Below, one piece after another: positions 34,101 to 43,530 of a DNA stretch of 64,000 nt. The DNA is taken from NCBI GenBank assembly GCA_009363875.1, contig CM018691.1:122885404-122949403 (forward strand), read 5' to 3'. Every line of letters starts with the position of its first letter. Position 1 is the stretch's first letter. Origin of the DNA: Mikania micrantha. Its lineage: Eukaryota > Streptophyta > Magnoliopsida > Asterales > Asteraceae. Below the pieces are notes generated by a model. It was not told where the DNA came from. It saw only the letters and a program-made list of their open reading frames with translations, and searched no databases. The position numbers and the translations under genes are program-made.

Positions 34101-36692
34101 GAACAGAAACGGCTGCAAAAACAAATCCAGCAATAATGTAATAAGAAGGGGGCTTGCCCCCAATATGTGCTGGTATTAATCGCTTGTGGGTTGCAAGTTT
34201 TATGTGGAACTCTTTTATCTTTGAATTTCTGAGTATTTTAACTAGAGCCTTATCTCCTGTATACTTTTGAGAAACAAGATAACTGAAACCAATGCGCTCT
34301 CCGTGCCTGAACGGAACTGCAAACAAGCAAATGCAAAGCCAACTCAAAAATCGATAAGAATATTATATACAAATTCAACACCATGATATATAAAAAATTT
34401 TAATCAATGAATGACTCAGTGAACAGCCAATAAGGAAAATAATGCTGAACCTGTTCCATCATTAGCAACACTGATTCCATCAAAGCTAAGGATTATATCA
34501 GAAGGACTCAAGACATTAGACTCTGGAGCAGTAGGTTCAATTCTTTTAATACGTACACCTTTATGCTCATTACCCATTCCCATTGACTTGCGTAGATCTG
34601 GATTCTCCATTTTTTGCCACTCGACTCCAAGAATTGGAAACCCTAAAAATTGGATCCAAAAAGCATATAATTAGTGATAAAAATCAACATATAACTAATT
34701 TTTTAAGAGCATTCACAACCCATTATTTTAATCCTTATCTTTAAATTATAAGAAAAACACCATTTTTCACTTCTCCATCATAATCTTATCCCTATATCTT
34801 ATTCTTGATAATTCAAAGAAAGCTATAATGAATTTTATCTTTAAAGATTCACTATTCACATCTTATGTTCACCTTTGTCTTTAAATTATAAGAAAAACAT
34901 CATCTTAACTCCATCGTCCAAATCTTTATCCCCATTCCTTATCCCTAAATATTTAAACAACACCAACCACTTCTTGTTTCTTAAATATCTTCAAGTCTTT
35001 AGGATAATTATGATTTATAGCTAAATGATAAACATAAAGATAATGAATGGATTGTAAATGCTCTAACGACCACCTGTATATTCTCCATTCTTCTCATAGT
35101 CCCAAATAAAATGAGTGATAACGGGGGTTGGTATAACATAACCAATATTCTCTGCATCTTCATGTTTAAGAGACTGAAAGGCAATACCAACACACTCTCC
35201 TTTATCGTTAAAGGCGGGCCCACCGGAATTTCCGGAGTTTATTGCAGCATCAATCTGCAAAACATGAACATAAACAATAAGGAACAAGGATAAGTCAATA
35301 GAAACATTATTTTGTCAAATTTATTATATATGCCTGCAAACCAAGGAGCTCAGTTGATCCATGAACATAAGATAATATCTCAATGCGTGACACAACACCA
35401 CTAGTCACTGAGATGGTGTCTCCTCCAATGGGATAGCCAACTACAGTAACAGCATCTTGTAATGCAGGCAGGTCTCCAAACTCCAAGGGTGAAATTCCTT
35501 CCCAGAATTCATCATCAGTGACAGTCAACATTGCTGTCATGTCATATAAAAGTGTTAAGTTCATAACTAAGTTTGTGAAATAAATAATTAGCATAACGAT
35601 ATGCTTTCATTTCTAATAAATAATATGACAATTCGAATATATAACTGTAGACAAAGACTTCTTTTTGTCTTTAAAAGGTCTACCAAGTACCAACTAAATA
35701 TTTAAAAATTAAAACACTAATTTAACTATCAACATATATAAAGAAATTTGTGTGCCAAAAAATTGAATACAAACACTTGAATCTAAATGAGTTTTCTTGA
35801 AACCAGACCCAGACACTCTATCTGTAAAAGTCATTTTATTAACAACTTATACTTTGATGATGAGTCAACCAGGTTAATGATTCTAGCATCAGACCACCCT
35901 AACAACCAAACCAAAAAAGCTCAATAAGCTTTTTAATCAAACATACACACACCCAGTTTAACTCTAGCTAAAATCACAGCCCTAAACACCTTCTAAATCT
36001 CATATTATCATCTCATAATCATTCTTACAGATTTCAAATTAGAATGCAAATATTATAAAACAAGATAAGCTTAATCACAATCAATCAAAATATATACACA
36101 ATAATCAAATACATTAGTACAAACCAATGTCACATTCAGTTCCGATAGCAAGCACGGTGGCCAGATACTTGGTATCAGACCCTCGTTTCTTCACTTTCAC
36201 CTGCGTATGATGCTCAACCGAATGTGCATTCGTCAAAACCCTTCTACCTCCAATAATAAACCCGCTGCTACTAGAACTATACTGCCTTTTCCTCTGCCAA
36301 GGCAACGAGAAGTTCGGTTCCGTATGAACACAGAACACCTTCACAACAGCGTCCATCGACGGAACAACCTTCCCAACGCCCTCCCATCGCGGCGGAACCT
36401 CTGGAACAACCGCCATGACGTCATAATCACCATTGTGCTCGCCGTATCGTGAAGCTCGTCGTTCAGGCGAGGTAACGATGGGCGCATCATCGCCTTTTGA
36501 TTTTTCAGTCTTCCGACGTCGTTTTGATCCACGGCGGTCGGTTGTGGTCGTGTCCGCCGCATTAAAAGAAGCTACTACGGTGTCAGCGGCGGCGCCGGTG
36601 GACGTGGTGGCAGTTGTGGCTGGATCAGGGTTTGGTTCTTCATCGGTTGCGTTCTTGGATTTCCGGCCACGTTTTCTCGCCGACTTTTCCAT
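25030..36692 (-). CDS. DEG9: Protease Do-like 9 (DEG9), nuclear HtrA/Deg serine protease
   Basis: Exons on the minus strand: 36692-36125, 35533-35334, 35254-35074, 34642-34451, 34316-34084, 33989-33888, 33768-33718, 33613-33509 and 25128-25030. Together they make 1,731 nt, an open frame of 576 residues plus stop. Length and sequence match plant DEG9 (about 590 residues). The catalytic triad is intact: His157 (TNAHSVEHH), Asp188 (GTECDI) and Ser266 (NSGNSGGPA). Two basic clusters (residues 6-13 and 53-66) fit nuclear or nucleolar targeting. PDZ-type sequence follows the protease domain ([11 protein letters not shown]). Family knowledge: Arabidopsis DEG9 is a nuclear protease acting on the response regulator ARR4. 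Introns are GT-AG except intron 2, which starts GC. Intron 8 is 8.4 kb and full of transposons. The C-terminus ends SAMSDDLKS, slightly shorter than in Arabidopsis. The gene appears intact. Confidence 0.93.
25336..25713. mobile_element. Dispersed non-autonomous repeat, copy 1
   Basis: Aligns with 29757-30237 through GGTATTGAAATTTTGGTA-like, CATATGCTAATTATAA and a 3' GCGC-rich tail (GCGCTTTT...TTGCCTT-AACAAC). The ends look like short inverted repeats, TTGTCAAAA and TTCAACAA. No coding content. Confidence 0.5.
26052..27224 (+). pseudogene. Harbinger ORF1 (Myb/SANT-like, NAM-associated domain), broken
   Basis: The start [16 protein letters not shown] is Asn/Pro-rich. A frameshift follows at about 26169 and a stop near 26268. 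A trihelix-type Myb/SANT segment ([17 protein letters not shown]) runs to an intron-like GT...AG gap at 26473-26560. Then come [11 protein letters not shown] and, after another stop and frame change, [20 protein letters not shown] at 26652. The C-terminal 190-codon frame (26652-27224) is Glu/Asp- and Arg-rich and ends in a coiled-coil-like segment. In PIF/Harbinger elements this protein partners the transposase as its DNA-binding factor. Similar proteins are often misnamed glutathione S-transferase T3-like in plant annotations. Confidence 0.7.
27256..27350. repeat. ~49-bp tandem duplication
   Basis: Two adjacent copies of an AT-rich unit containing AATTTGTAATTTTCATTTAT, in the 3' part of the Harbinger-like element. 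Confidence 0.8.
27524..28443 (+). mobile_element. Non-autonomous Helitron (920 bp)
   Basis: Starts TCTTACTATATTGACACTTG and ends CTAG. A short hairpin, CCGTATATTACACGG (28417-28431), lies 8 bases before the CTAG. The element sits between A (27523) and T (28444), the expected Helitron A/T target. There are no inverted repeats, no target duplication and no Rep/helicase ORF. The 5' TC, 3' hairpin plus CTAG and AT insertion site together are the standard Helitron signature. Confidence 0.75.
28583..28838. mobile_element. hAT-type MITE (256 bp) with 8-bp target duplication
   Basis: Terminal inverted repeats TAAGGCTGGCAAAAC and, inverted at the right end, TAGGGCTGGCAAAAT. The 8-bp CAACTAAG is directly repeated at 28575-28582 and 28839-28846. 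Size, end sequence and 8-bp duplication fit a non-autonomous hAT element. Confidence 0.88.
28847..29756. other. Intronic sequence, no clear feature
   Basis: Low-complexity AT-rich DNA with a CT-rich patch (29130-29420) that gives ORFs on both strands, and repeated AACAGGT words (28960-29060, 29465-29510). CCAGTGGCGAAGCTTGACC at 29549 resembles a common transposon end, but I found no partner end. Confidence 0.35.
29757..30237. mobile_element. Dispersed non-autonomous repeat, copy 2
   Basis: Partner of 25336-25713. Ends ATGTTGT and ACAACAT are inverted, and the GCGC-rich interior ends (GCAAAAGCGCC, TTGCGCTTCGAGTGCACC) match copy 1 in order and orientation. No ORF. Confidence 0.5.
30673..30931. 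mobile_element. SINE insertion with 17-bp target duplication
   Basis: Inserted in the gypsy relic. The 17-mer TTACGGGCCAAAGTACA is found at 30656-30672 and 30932-30948. The interior has the tRNA-derived plant SINE pattern GTAGGGTCTGGGGGTAAGG, CTTACTCCTATCCC and GAGAGACTACTCCAAAAGAG. Length is 259 bp. The long duplication and this internal motif set support a SINE over a DNA transposon. Confidence 0.65.
30981..31104. repeat. 62-bp tandem duplication
   Basis: Units 30981-31042 and 31043-31104, both containing TGTATGTTTTTTGTTTAAGG, differ at only a few positions. They lie inside the gypsy relic just left of the integrase remnant. Confidence 0.88.
31840..32475. repeat. Duplicated ~115-bp segment flanking a MITE
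   Basis: 31843-31963 and 32358-32475 share CTAGATCTCCAGACTCCA, CTCCGGATCTCGCAC and CGGYCTCTCTYSCTCTCCG in the same order. This is an imperfect direct duplication. A 227-bp MITE sits between the copies. Confidence 0.6.
31972..32198. mobile_element. hAT-type MITE (227 bp) with 8-bp target duplication
   Basis: Terminal inverted repeats CAGGGACGGAG and, inverted at the right, CAGTGACGGAG. The 8-bp GGGTAGAG is repeated at 31964-31971 and 32199-32206. The interior carries several AAATCCTTCRG-CCCCT repeats. CAG ends and an 8-bp duplication fit hAT. Confidence 0.85.
32652..32838. mobile_element. Probable hAT-type MITE, degraded
   Basis: The right end GAACACCCCTA (inverted TAGGGGTGTTC) and interior GGTTTGGTTTGG, AACCGAACCAAAC are typical of a widespread plant MITE type. 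The left end TAGAGGTGATTGG is a poor partner and no target duplication is visible. Confidence 0.4.
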
Positions 36693-36830
36693 GTTTACTT
36701 TTAATTTTTATGGATGTCAATGGTGACGTGATTGCACGCCGGTGGCAGTAGCGGTAGTAATGGCGTGACGAATGGATTCCGGCGAGCAGACGAAGTCATA
36801 TGTTATGAAATGGGCCTAACGTTATACCAA
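36693..36830 (-). promoter_or_regulatory. DEG9 5' leader and proximal promoter
   Basis: Immediately upstream of the DEG9 start. It contains TGGGCC (36811-36816), a site-II-type element common in plant housekeeping promoters, and a TGACGTG motif near 36724. No clear TATA box. Transposon-like sequence begins by about 36900. Confidence 0.4.
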
Positions 36831-37711
36831 ACTACCAAAGGTACAAAAATGATAAGTGGATCATTTTATAACCCAACTTCATAGCCCATCTGACTTTTTC
36901 ATGTTTAAAACTCCAAATTAGTGGTGACAAAAAAACCAGAACCGGTTTGGATCAGGCACAGAAAATAACTGGTTCGGAACTGGAAGAACCTGCCAGTTCC
37001 CAACCTTTTTGAAATTCAAAAAAAATACCGGTTCCTACCCTACCCACCAAAACCGGTTTCGGAACTTGTTCCTACCGTTTGAAGCACATTTTCGAGATCT
37101 AGTTGTTTTTTAGTTGTTTTCTAGCCCTTTTTTGGTGTTTTTGCATACTAAACTTGATATAAATAATTGTGGTCTGATTCGGTTTACTACCACAATCGAG
37201 AACGCACATTATAAGCAAAAAAACACTCTCATTATGCTTTTTCTAATATTTGTTTTGCTATACGCCCTCGTTATGTTCCTTTTTACTTTCTATTTGATTA
37301 TAATGTTACTCTTCTACTACATCATGTCTCCTTCTACATCTTCTGTTGGTCAATGTTCCAATATCGACACCACTGTTGTTCATGTTCTTACGCGTAATAG
37401 GAACATAGAAATATTGTGTAGCTGGGATTTAGTTGAGATGACTTGCAAGTCTCAAAAGGCTCATTGCAAGTTTATGGCATATATCTAGAAAAAGAATAAA
37501 ACTCAAGTTTGAAAAAACATATTAATAAACCATTTGGAAGGCGTTAAAGGGTGACCTAGAGACCCAACAAACACAAAATTGGTAGTGATGGTTTTCATTA
37601 CGACGTACATACAGTTCGTGATCGAATGACGAAGTTCGTGATTCAAGAAGTGTTGCTATTCGGAAACTTTGACAACCCTCGATTAACAAACATGATTCGA
37701 GAAACACTTCA
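36831..37711. other. Intergenic, transposon debris
   Basis: 36920-37090 is rich in ACCGGTT/AACCGGT words typical of a degraded hAT MITE. The remainder (37100-37711) has no recognisable element and no supported gene, although short ORFs exist. Confidence 0.35.
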
Positions 37712-37796
37712 TGTAATATCTAGCCCCTTCTACCACTAATATTGTCTGCTTTGTCAACTCGGAGCTCACAATTTTGCCTTTGGTTGCCCGGTTGAA

Positions 37797-37851
37797 ACTT
37801 CCACGGGTGGTCACCCATCCATGGATTGCGGCAACCCGAGCATTCTTAACT
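37797..37851 (-). promoter_or_regulatory. 5S-rRNA-like pol III promoter block in Cassandra LTR (left)
   Basis: Minus-strand AGTTAAGAATGCTCGGG and, at the same spacing as in plant 5S rRNA, GGATGGGTGACC followed by GGAAGT. These correspond to the 5S box A, intermediate element and box C. It is not a 5S gene, because the flanking 5S sequence is absent. Confidence 0.85.
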
Positions 37852-38149
37852 GTGAAGTTTTCATTTGCTCTACAGCCAGCTAAGCCCAAAACGCGTTGAT
37901 GATATATGAGGTGGATCGTTATTTATGAATAATGAATCTCTCATGTTCAAAGTCGATGTGGGATTTGCCTGGGATGTTACATACACCTCCTTAGGGACTC
38001 ATCAGCCTCGATGAGGTTTGCCCCACCATCCTGTATGGAATAGGAGTGGCTCTAATACCATACTGTAACATCTGGCCCCGTCTACCACCAATATTTTCCG
38101 CTTTGCCCACTCGAAGCTCACGATTTTGTCTTTGGTTGCACGGGTTAAA

Positions 38150-38204
38150 ACTTTTCAAGGATGTCACCCATCCATGGATTGCTGCAACCTGAGCACTCTT
38201 AATT
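38150..38204 (-). promoter_or_regulatory. 5S-rRNA-like block in Cassandra LTR (right)
   Basis: Second copy of the block, more diverged: AATTAAGAGTGCTCAGG and GGATGGGTGACATCC on the minus strand, with the spacing kept. Confidence 0.75.
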
Positions 38205-38214
38205 GTTGAGTTGT

Positions 38215-38601
38215 TGTTGGAATATGTTAAAGTTTTGATGTTTCAAGTTGATTAGTTAATAGGTTCTCGAATGGTTGGGGTTCTCGAATTGGTTTGGTTT
38301 TGGTTCTAGTCTAATGGTAATGGGCCGAGAGGCCTAAGTCTTGTATGGGTGATATATAAACCTTTTTTAGTCATAATTAGGGTTAGAGCTTATTGATAAA
38401 TTTTATCTCTTTGTTCTTGGGTTTTCGAGCTTTGTACTAGTCGACTCTATTGAAGCCGAGTGCAATTGAATTGGATATTTTGCATTGTTCTTCATCTTGG
38501 TCTTTATGATTGTCTCTCTTGCACACACGTGATACCATTTCGCACTCTCACGTGTGTTGTTTCAATCGATATCGGTTTTAGATCCTTCATTGGGACTAAC
38601 A
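38215..38601 (+). repeat. 5' LTR of copia element E
   Basis: TG...CA bounded, 387 bp, followed after two bases by the initiator tRNA-Met primer site. No partner LTR in the window. Confidence 0.8.
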
Positions 38602-38929
38602 ATTGGTATCAGAGCCTCAAGAACCAATTTTGTGGCTCATAGTGGTATCGATATTGCAAGAGAAAGTGTTTTTTTTATTTACAGGTGGTGTTCATAGTGT
38701 TCTTGAATTATTTTGTTAAAAGAAGGTGTTTTAATCTGTGGAAGAGTCGTTCTCGAATTTATTTAGTGTTAATCAGATCTGTTTAAATTTCTTCAAGATT
38801 GACAAGATCAGCATTTAAATTTTAAACTCTCGGTATTTTAGGAACTGATCCTTCTCGAGTTGTGTCAAAGATTTCGAGAATACATTATTTAAAAACTCGA
38901 GTTGTGTGTTCTAAATTTTACTTTCTCGA

Positions 38930-39165
38930 ATTGGCTTTCTCTAATATGTTCTCGAATTTGGTTTTCGAAATTTCTAGATTCTCGAATTCGTTTGTTGTTA
39001 TCGAAATCAATTGGTTCTCGAATTCGATTGTTGTTCTTGAATTCGACTGTTGTTCTCGAATTCGATTGTTGTTCTCGAATTCTACTGATGTTCTCGAACT
39101 CAGTTAGTTTTCTCGAAATTTCATCTGGTCTATCTTGGTTCTCGAATTGAACTTTTGGTTCTCGA
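38930..39165 (+). repeat. TTCTCGAATTCGA minisatellite in the leader of element E
   Basis: About ten degenerate units of (T)GTTCTCGAATTCGATTGT at roughly 27-base spacing, just upstream of gag. TTCTCGAA words also extend to the left. Confidence 0.75.
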
Positions 39166-39209
39166 CTTATTATTATTTGTCTTATCAATTAGTTCTATTT
39201 TGTTCTCAA

Positions 39210-40561
39210 ATGGATTCCTCTAGTATACTGGCTGCTGCCTTGTCCAGTAAGCAAAATGAGCTTGATGCCATCATAGGTACTACTACCCGAATCCCTAGAC
39301 TTTCGTCCGCTGCTGGTCTTCCTGAATGGAAATTTCGATTTGAGAAACATATTAGGACTGAAGAACCAAGGCTTTGGAGGGTGATTTTAAGATGCAAACA
39401 GAAAATAACCTATAAAGACATTGAAAGAAATGAGTTGATTAAAGATCCTGAACATTATACTGAAGAGGATTTTCAGATAATAGAGGAAGATGAGCAGGCG
39501 CTTGGTTACATCACTCAAGGTCTTACTTTGAGATCTCACAATGCTTCAGGGAGATAACTGATGCAAGAGAGCTTTGGAGGGCTCTTATTGATATGTATGA
39601 AGGTAATACTGAGATGAAGGAGTCATGGAAAGAAATGTTAAATAATAAATTTAACACCTTCAACTACATAGTCGGGGAAAGTCTGGATGATCAGATTCAG
39701 AGATTTGTCACATTGATCACAGAGATGCGTACAACAAAAATAGAAAATCAAGCAGGTGTGATCAACAAAAAGCTTCTGAATGCTCTTCCTAGGAATTGGG
39801 ACATGAATGTTGGCATCATCAAATCAACCAAGAATCTGGATAATCTGTCATTGACTGAGATGGTGTCAGTTATCAAGTCCTATGAAATGAATGATCAGCA
39901 CAGAGCCATGAATCATACAAACAGTTACAATGTTGCGGGCATTAGCAGTGTCAACAGTGCTTTTATCTCTCAGCCATAATCTACATACCCTGTTCACAAA
40001 GTTGCTTTGCCCTCTGTTTCCTCAGGCAAGTCTGTTTTGTCATATACTGTCGGATCATCTGTTCCTGTTCTTCAAGCCTCTGGAGCTAATTCAAGAAGTT
40101 CATCTGGCTCAATTGCAGTACAACCTGCCACACTCACTAAGGAAGTTCTGGATAACATTGCCTTAGTTGCAGGATTTCATAAATGCTCAACTGCTTTTGG
40201 GATCTGGTGATCTGTTGCCACCATTTGCTGTGGTGGGTTCTGAACTTGAGCAAATACATCCTGAAGATATGGAAGAGATGGTATCAATTGGCACATTTCT
40301 AATGCAGTTTTCAGAGCTAAGAACTTCATGAAAGCAACTGGAAGAAATCCCTGGAGCCAGTCTGACATAAACAAGGTGAAGTTTACAAAAGACAAGCTTA
40401 GATGCTTCAATTGTCATGAGCCCGGTCATTATGCTCGGGAATGTACTAAGCCAAAGAAAAATCCTGATAACTCTGAGCGCAATCTGATTCTAGCAAGTGG
40501 GGCTACAAGTGGTGATAACAAGGGTGCTGACTCCAAGGCCCTAGTGGTGATGCAAGAAAAT
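39210..40561 (+). pseudogene. Copia gag of element E, broken and truncated
   Basis: Starts MDSSSILAAALSSKQNELDA. The first segment (to 39557) includes LPEWKFRFEKHI. A frameshift near 39530 moves to the frame of 39593-39979 with the gag core (LDDQIQRFVTLITEM, KLLNALPRNWDM, LSLTEMVSVIKSYE). Further stops and shifts precede the CCHC knuckle CFNCHEPGHYAREC at about 40400-40445. The frame ends where LTR C begins at 40562. Confidence 0.8.
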
Positions 40562-40975
40562 TGTAACATCAGTGCCAGAATCGTACCGGAACAGTGATCT
40601 CAAATAGTAACGTGAACAGTAATCAGGTACGCGCTATATGCATTTCAGTGTATTTCATATTCATATCAATTATCATTATCATATCGTGTTATCATATAGC
40701 AAACTCAGAATCATTTCAGAGAAACAAAGTTCAGAAAACATGGTTCATCAGTCAGATAATTATCTGGCAATACAGAACCATCATGAGATTATTTGTTAGG
40801 ATTTTATTATGTATAAACGTATGTGAGGCTTTATAGAACAAAACACACGGATGTTGTTACGTGAATGCTAAATCGACGGATTATTCGTATAGGTGACGAT
40901 CTGTACGAATATATCTGAAAGTTTAACGTTCTAAATAATGTCCGATAATTAGAAAACAATATTGAAAAGTATAGT
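40562..40975 (+). mobile_element. LTR C, first segment
   Basis: Starts TGTAACATCAGTGCCAGAAT in the gag of element E and aligns with LTR A and LTR B. Cut at 40975 by element F. It resumes at 49694 and, after element D, at 62180. Confidence 0.75.
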
Positions 40976-43245
40976 TGTCACACCCCGACCGACGGCGGAA
41001 TACGTCGGGGCGCGAGCTTGACTGTTCATTAGCTCATGGTGCTATTATGTGTTTCAATATTTAATGCATCATAATTAAAACAAGACAACATTTCATTCAA
41101 ATAACATTTACAAGAATTGAATACAAAATAATTACAATTGAATGCTAAAAACATTGTTTAAAATTTAACTAGGTCTACTAAGTCTTATCCTATGTCTTCA
41201 TCATGCTTCCTTATCCTGTTACACATGTAAAATAAGAGTTTGTCAACTATTTGCATAGTTGGTGAGTTCACACACTAAGTTTAAATAATAAGTATAAAAA
41301 GGATGCAAACTATAGCCTAACTAGATATGTATCATAAGCACAACATGAATACAGGTTTGAATAAATTGAATGAATGAATAACAATTGCTTGTGTCCAAAC
41401 AAGTATCCTTACAACATGTTAATTCAAGTATGGCCATACTAAAAATTAACAGTTATAATTCAACCAGTTTGCTAGGTGTACTTTTCACCTTTTTCACACA
41501 AAGGCAAAAGCCTTTGCGAAGATAGTATCTAACCATCTTAGGCTACTAAGTACTAGATTGCTTGACTGGCAACACACATAGAATCACACATTGTATAAGC
41601 TTAGCATCTAACACATAAAGCTAACTAGTCTAAGGCTTGCATCATAGATTTGAATGGATAATAGAATGAATATTGTTTTGAATATGACATGTGTAACATC
41701 CCAAAAACAAAATGTAAAAGGGAGTGTGGAGAAACTCACTTTAATAAGTCTGATAGCTTTACACAAGATGATGCATTATAGCTCAAGCAGTATCAAAACA
41801 CCCATACAATTGACCTAAATAATTCAACGATTATAACTAATGATGCTTGCTATAATTTTATGCATTTCCTACATTGATATTAGGTTGTAGGATTTGGATC
41901 TTGATCAAATGATTGAATAATAATAAATCATTTTAATTTATCTTTGTACAAGACATTTTTTTTTTATCAAAGTTTATGACTAAAATAAATAGGGATTTTA
42001 AATCTTTAATTTTAACTCAAACGAAACATTCATAAAATGTAGAATTGAGATAAAAAATTTTATTCATAAGAATATATAAATTAACGTTAGGATAATATAA
42101 ATTCTATTTATTGTTATGTTATATAACATTCGTTTATGGTTTTATAAAGCTAAAATGATTTAAAATATTTAAAACCTTTAAAACTCAAACAAAGAGGTGA
42201 ACATAGATCGTAACTTATTATCATTTTATTTTTATTTTATTTTTTATAGTAATTGTTTATGTATTTATTTTAGTTATAGAATTTAAAATTTCAAACGAAC
42301 TAAAAAAAAATTATAATTATCTGTATATTATAAAAATTTATAATGATTTACAAAATTTATAAAATTATTTATCAGAATGTATTAAAGTGTATATGTTTTT
42401 AATGATAGAGTTTATCTATAAGAATGTAATACAACATCTATATTTTTTTATGATAGACTTAATAATATATATATTAGAATACTTTTTGTATTTAAAGATA
42501 AATTAAAATAAATAATAATCAAGACTTAATACAGAAAACATGTATTAGTACTTCTCTCAAAACAGTTTCAAACAACCCAATGAACCCTAATCGTTTTTCA
42601 ATTGGATTCAACGAATCAGATGTTGGTGAGTCATTAAAAGCATAAGGCTATTTCTCTAGGGTTAAAATCGAGTAGAAAGGTTCCAAAAATTACCTGTAAC
42701 GATATCCAGAGGATCGAATTCGAACTCAAATTGATCTCGGGTGAGTCTTTAGTTGATTCAATGGTTCTAGCACATCCACGTACTGTATTTGGTATCCATT
42801 GAAACAGAATGAGGTCGCCAAGCTTTCTATAGGTTTAATTTATGAATTAAAGCTTGTATTAGAGTCAATTGATGTTAGTATTTGAATACGATTTCGGTTT
42901 CCTTGTTTATTCACGTAATACGCGTAAAACCAAGAATATCCCTAGTATTTGGGTTCGGAATGATGGGTAAATCGTCTACAGCTGTAATCTTATTTTTAGG
43001 AATGATCATGTCCGTGATTTGTTTTGTTTTGGCTTAAACTCGGTGTGGACCATACTTGAATACGTGTAGTTAGGAAGTATAGGTTTTTAGGATTTTACTA
43101 CTCCAGCTCATGTAAATTTGGGTTCTTAGTATTTCATCTTTTTACAGTTTTAATTTCATATATGAGTTTCAATTATTTTATGTTCAGTCATTTTAGTTCA
43201 TGATCTATTAAATTTTAGGTTATAAGCTCTCATGATAAGTTTATA

Positions 43246-43292
<47 letters not shown>

Positions 43293-43338
43293 GTGAAATA
43301 AGTATTATAAAATTTGATTGTTGAGCATATTTACACAA

Positions 43339-43371
<33 letters not shown>

Positions 43372-43491
43372 TATACATATAGCTATTGGTTTATAAAAAC
43401 AAAAGTTTTAAAAGATATTAAGGACTTTTTTTATTACCACCAAACACGGTTAAAATATTCGAATTTGTAACAAGAAATCCTGGGGATTACA
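40976..43491 (-). repeat. Element F 3' LTR
   Basis: TGTCACACCCCGACC...GGGATTACA on the plus strand. Contains a (TTA)n tract near 43246-43291 and an (AT)n tract near 43339-43362. Confidence 0.95.
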
Positions 43492-43530
43492 GTCTCCCCT
43501 ACTTTAGGAAATTTCGTCTCGAAATTTATT
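43492..43530 (-). promoter_or_regulatory. Element F polypurine tract and upstream conserved block
   Basis: On the plus strand GTCTCCCCTACTTTAGG then AATTTCGTCTCGAAATT. The same block adjoins the element D LTR at 52452-52485, linking the two elements. Confidence 0.8.

Larger units (their letters stand above)
37712..38214 (-). mobile_element. Cassandra-type TRIM retrotransposon, interrupted
   Basis: Left LTR 37712-37981 (270 bp, its 3' LTR), an 82-bp internal domain, and the first 151 bp of the right LTR (38064-38214) before a copia insertion. The primer site TGGTATTAGAGCC (38048-38060) lies three bases from the right LTR, and a purine tract (AAGGAGGTGTA) abuts the left one. Both LTRs carry a 5S-rRNA-like block. 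Short LTRs, no ORF and 5S homology define Cassandra among plant TRIMs. The rest of the right LTR should lie beyond the window. Confidence 0.85.
38215..40561 (+). mobile_element. Ty1/copia element E, 5' part (continues beyond nested insertions)
   Basis: LTR 38215-38601 (387 bp, TGTTGGAATATG...GGGACTAACA), primer site TGGTATCAGAGCC at 38604-38616, a leader with TTCTCGAATTCGA repeats, then gag from 39210. Inserted into the Cassandra right LTR. Interrupted at 40561 by LTR C, which continues past the window, so pol and the 3' LTR are not visible. Confidence 0.85.

Noticed and set aside
35307..35594. Longer frame reading upstream of DEG9 exon 2
   Set aside because: Its first codons lie in intron 1. 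The conserved protein starts at the AG acceptor before position 35533, so the upstream ATG is not used.
36114..36124. Read-through of DEG9 exon 1 ending GLY-stop
   Set aside because: GTTTGT after GACATTG is a donor site. Splicing to 35533 restores the conserved [10 protein letters not shown] segment, so the stop is intronic.
37797..38204. 5S rRNA genes
   Set aside because: Only the internal promoter region of 5S is present, embedded in 270-bp LTRs with a primer site and purine tract. This is Cassandra, not rDNA.
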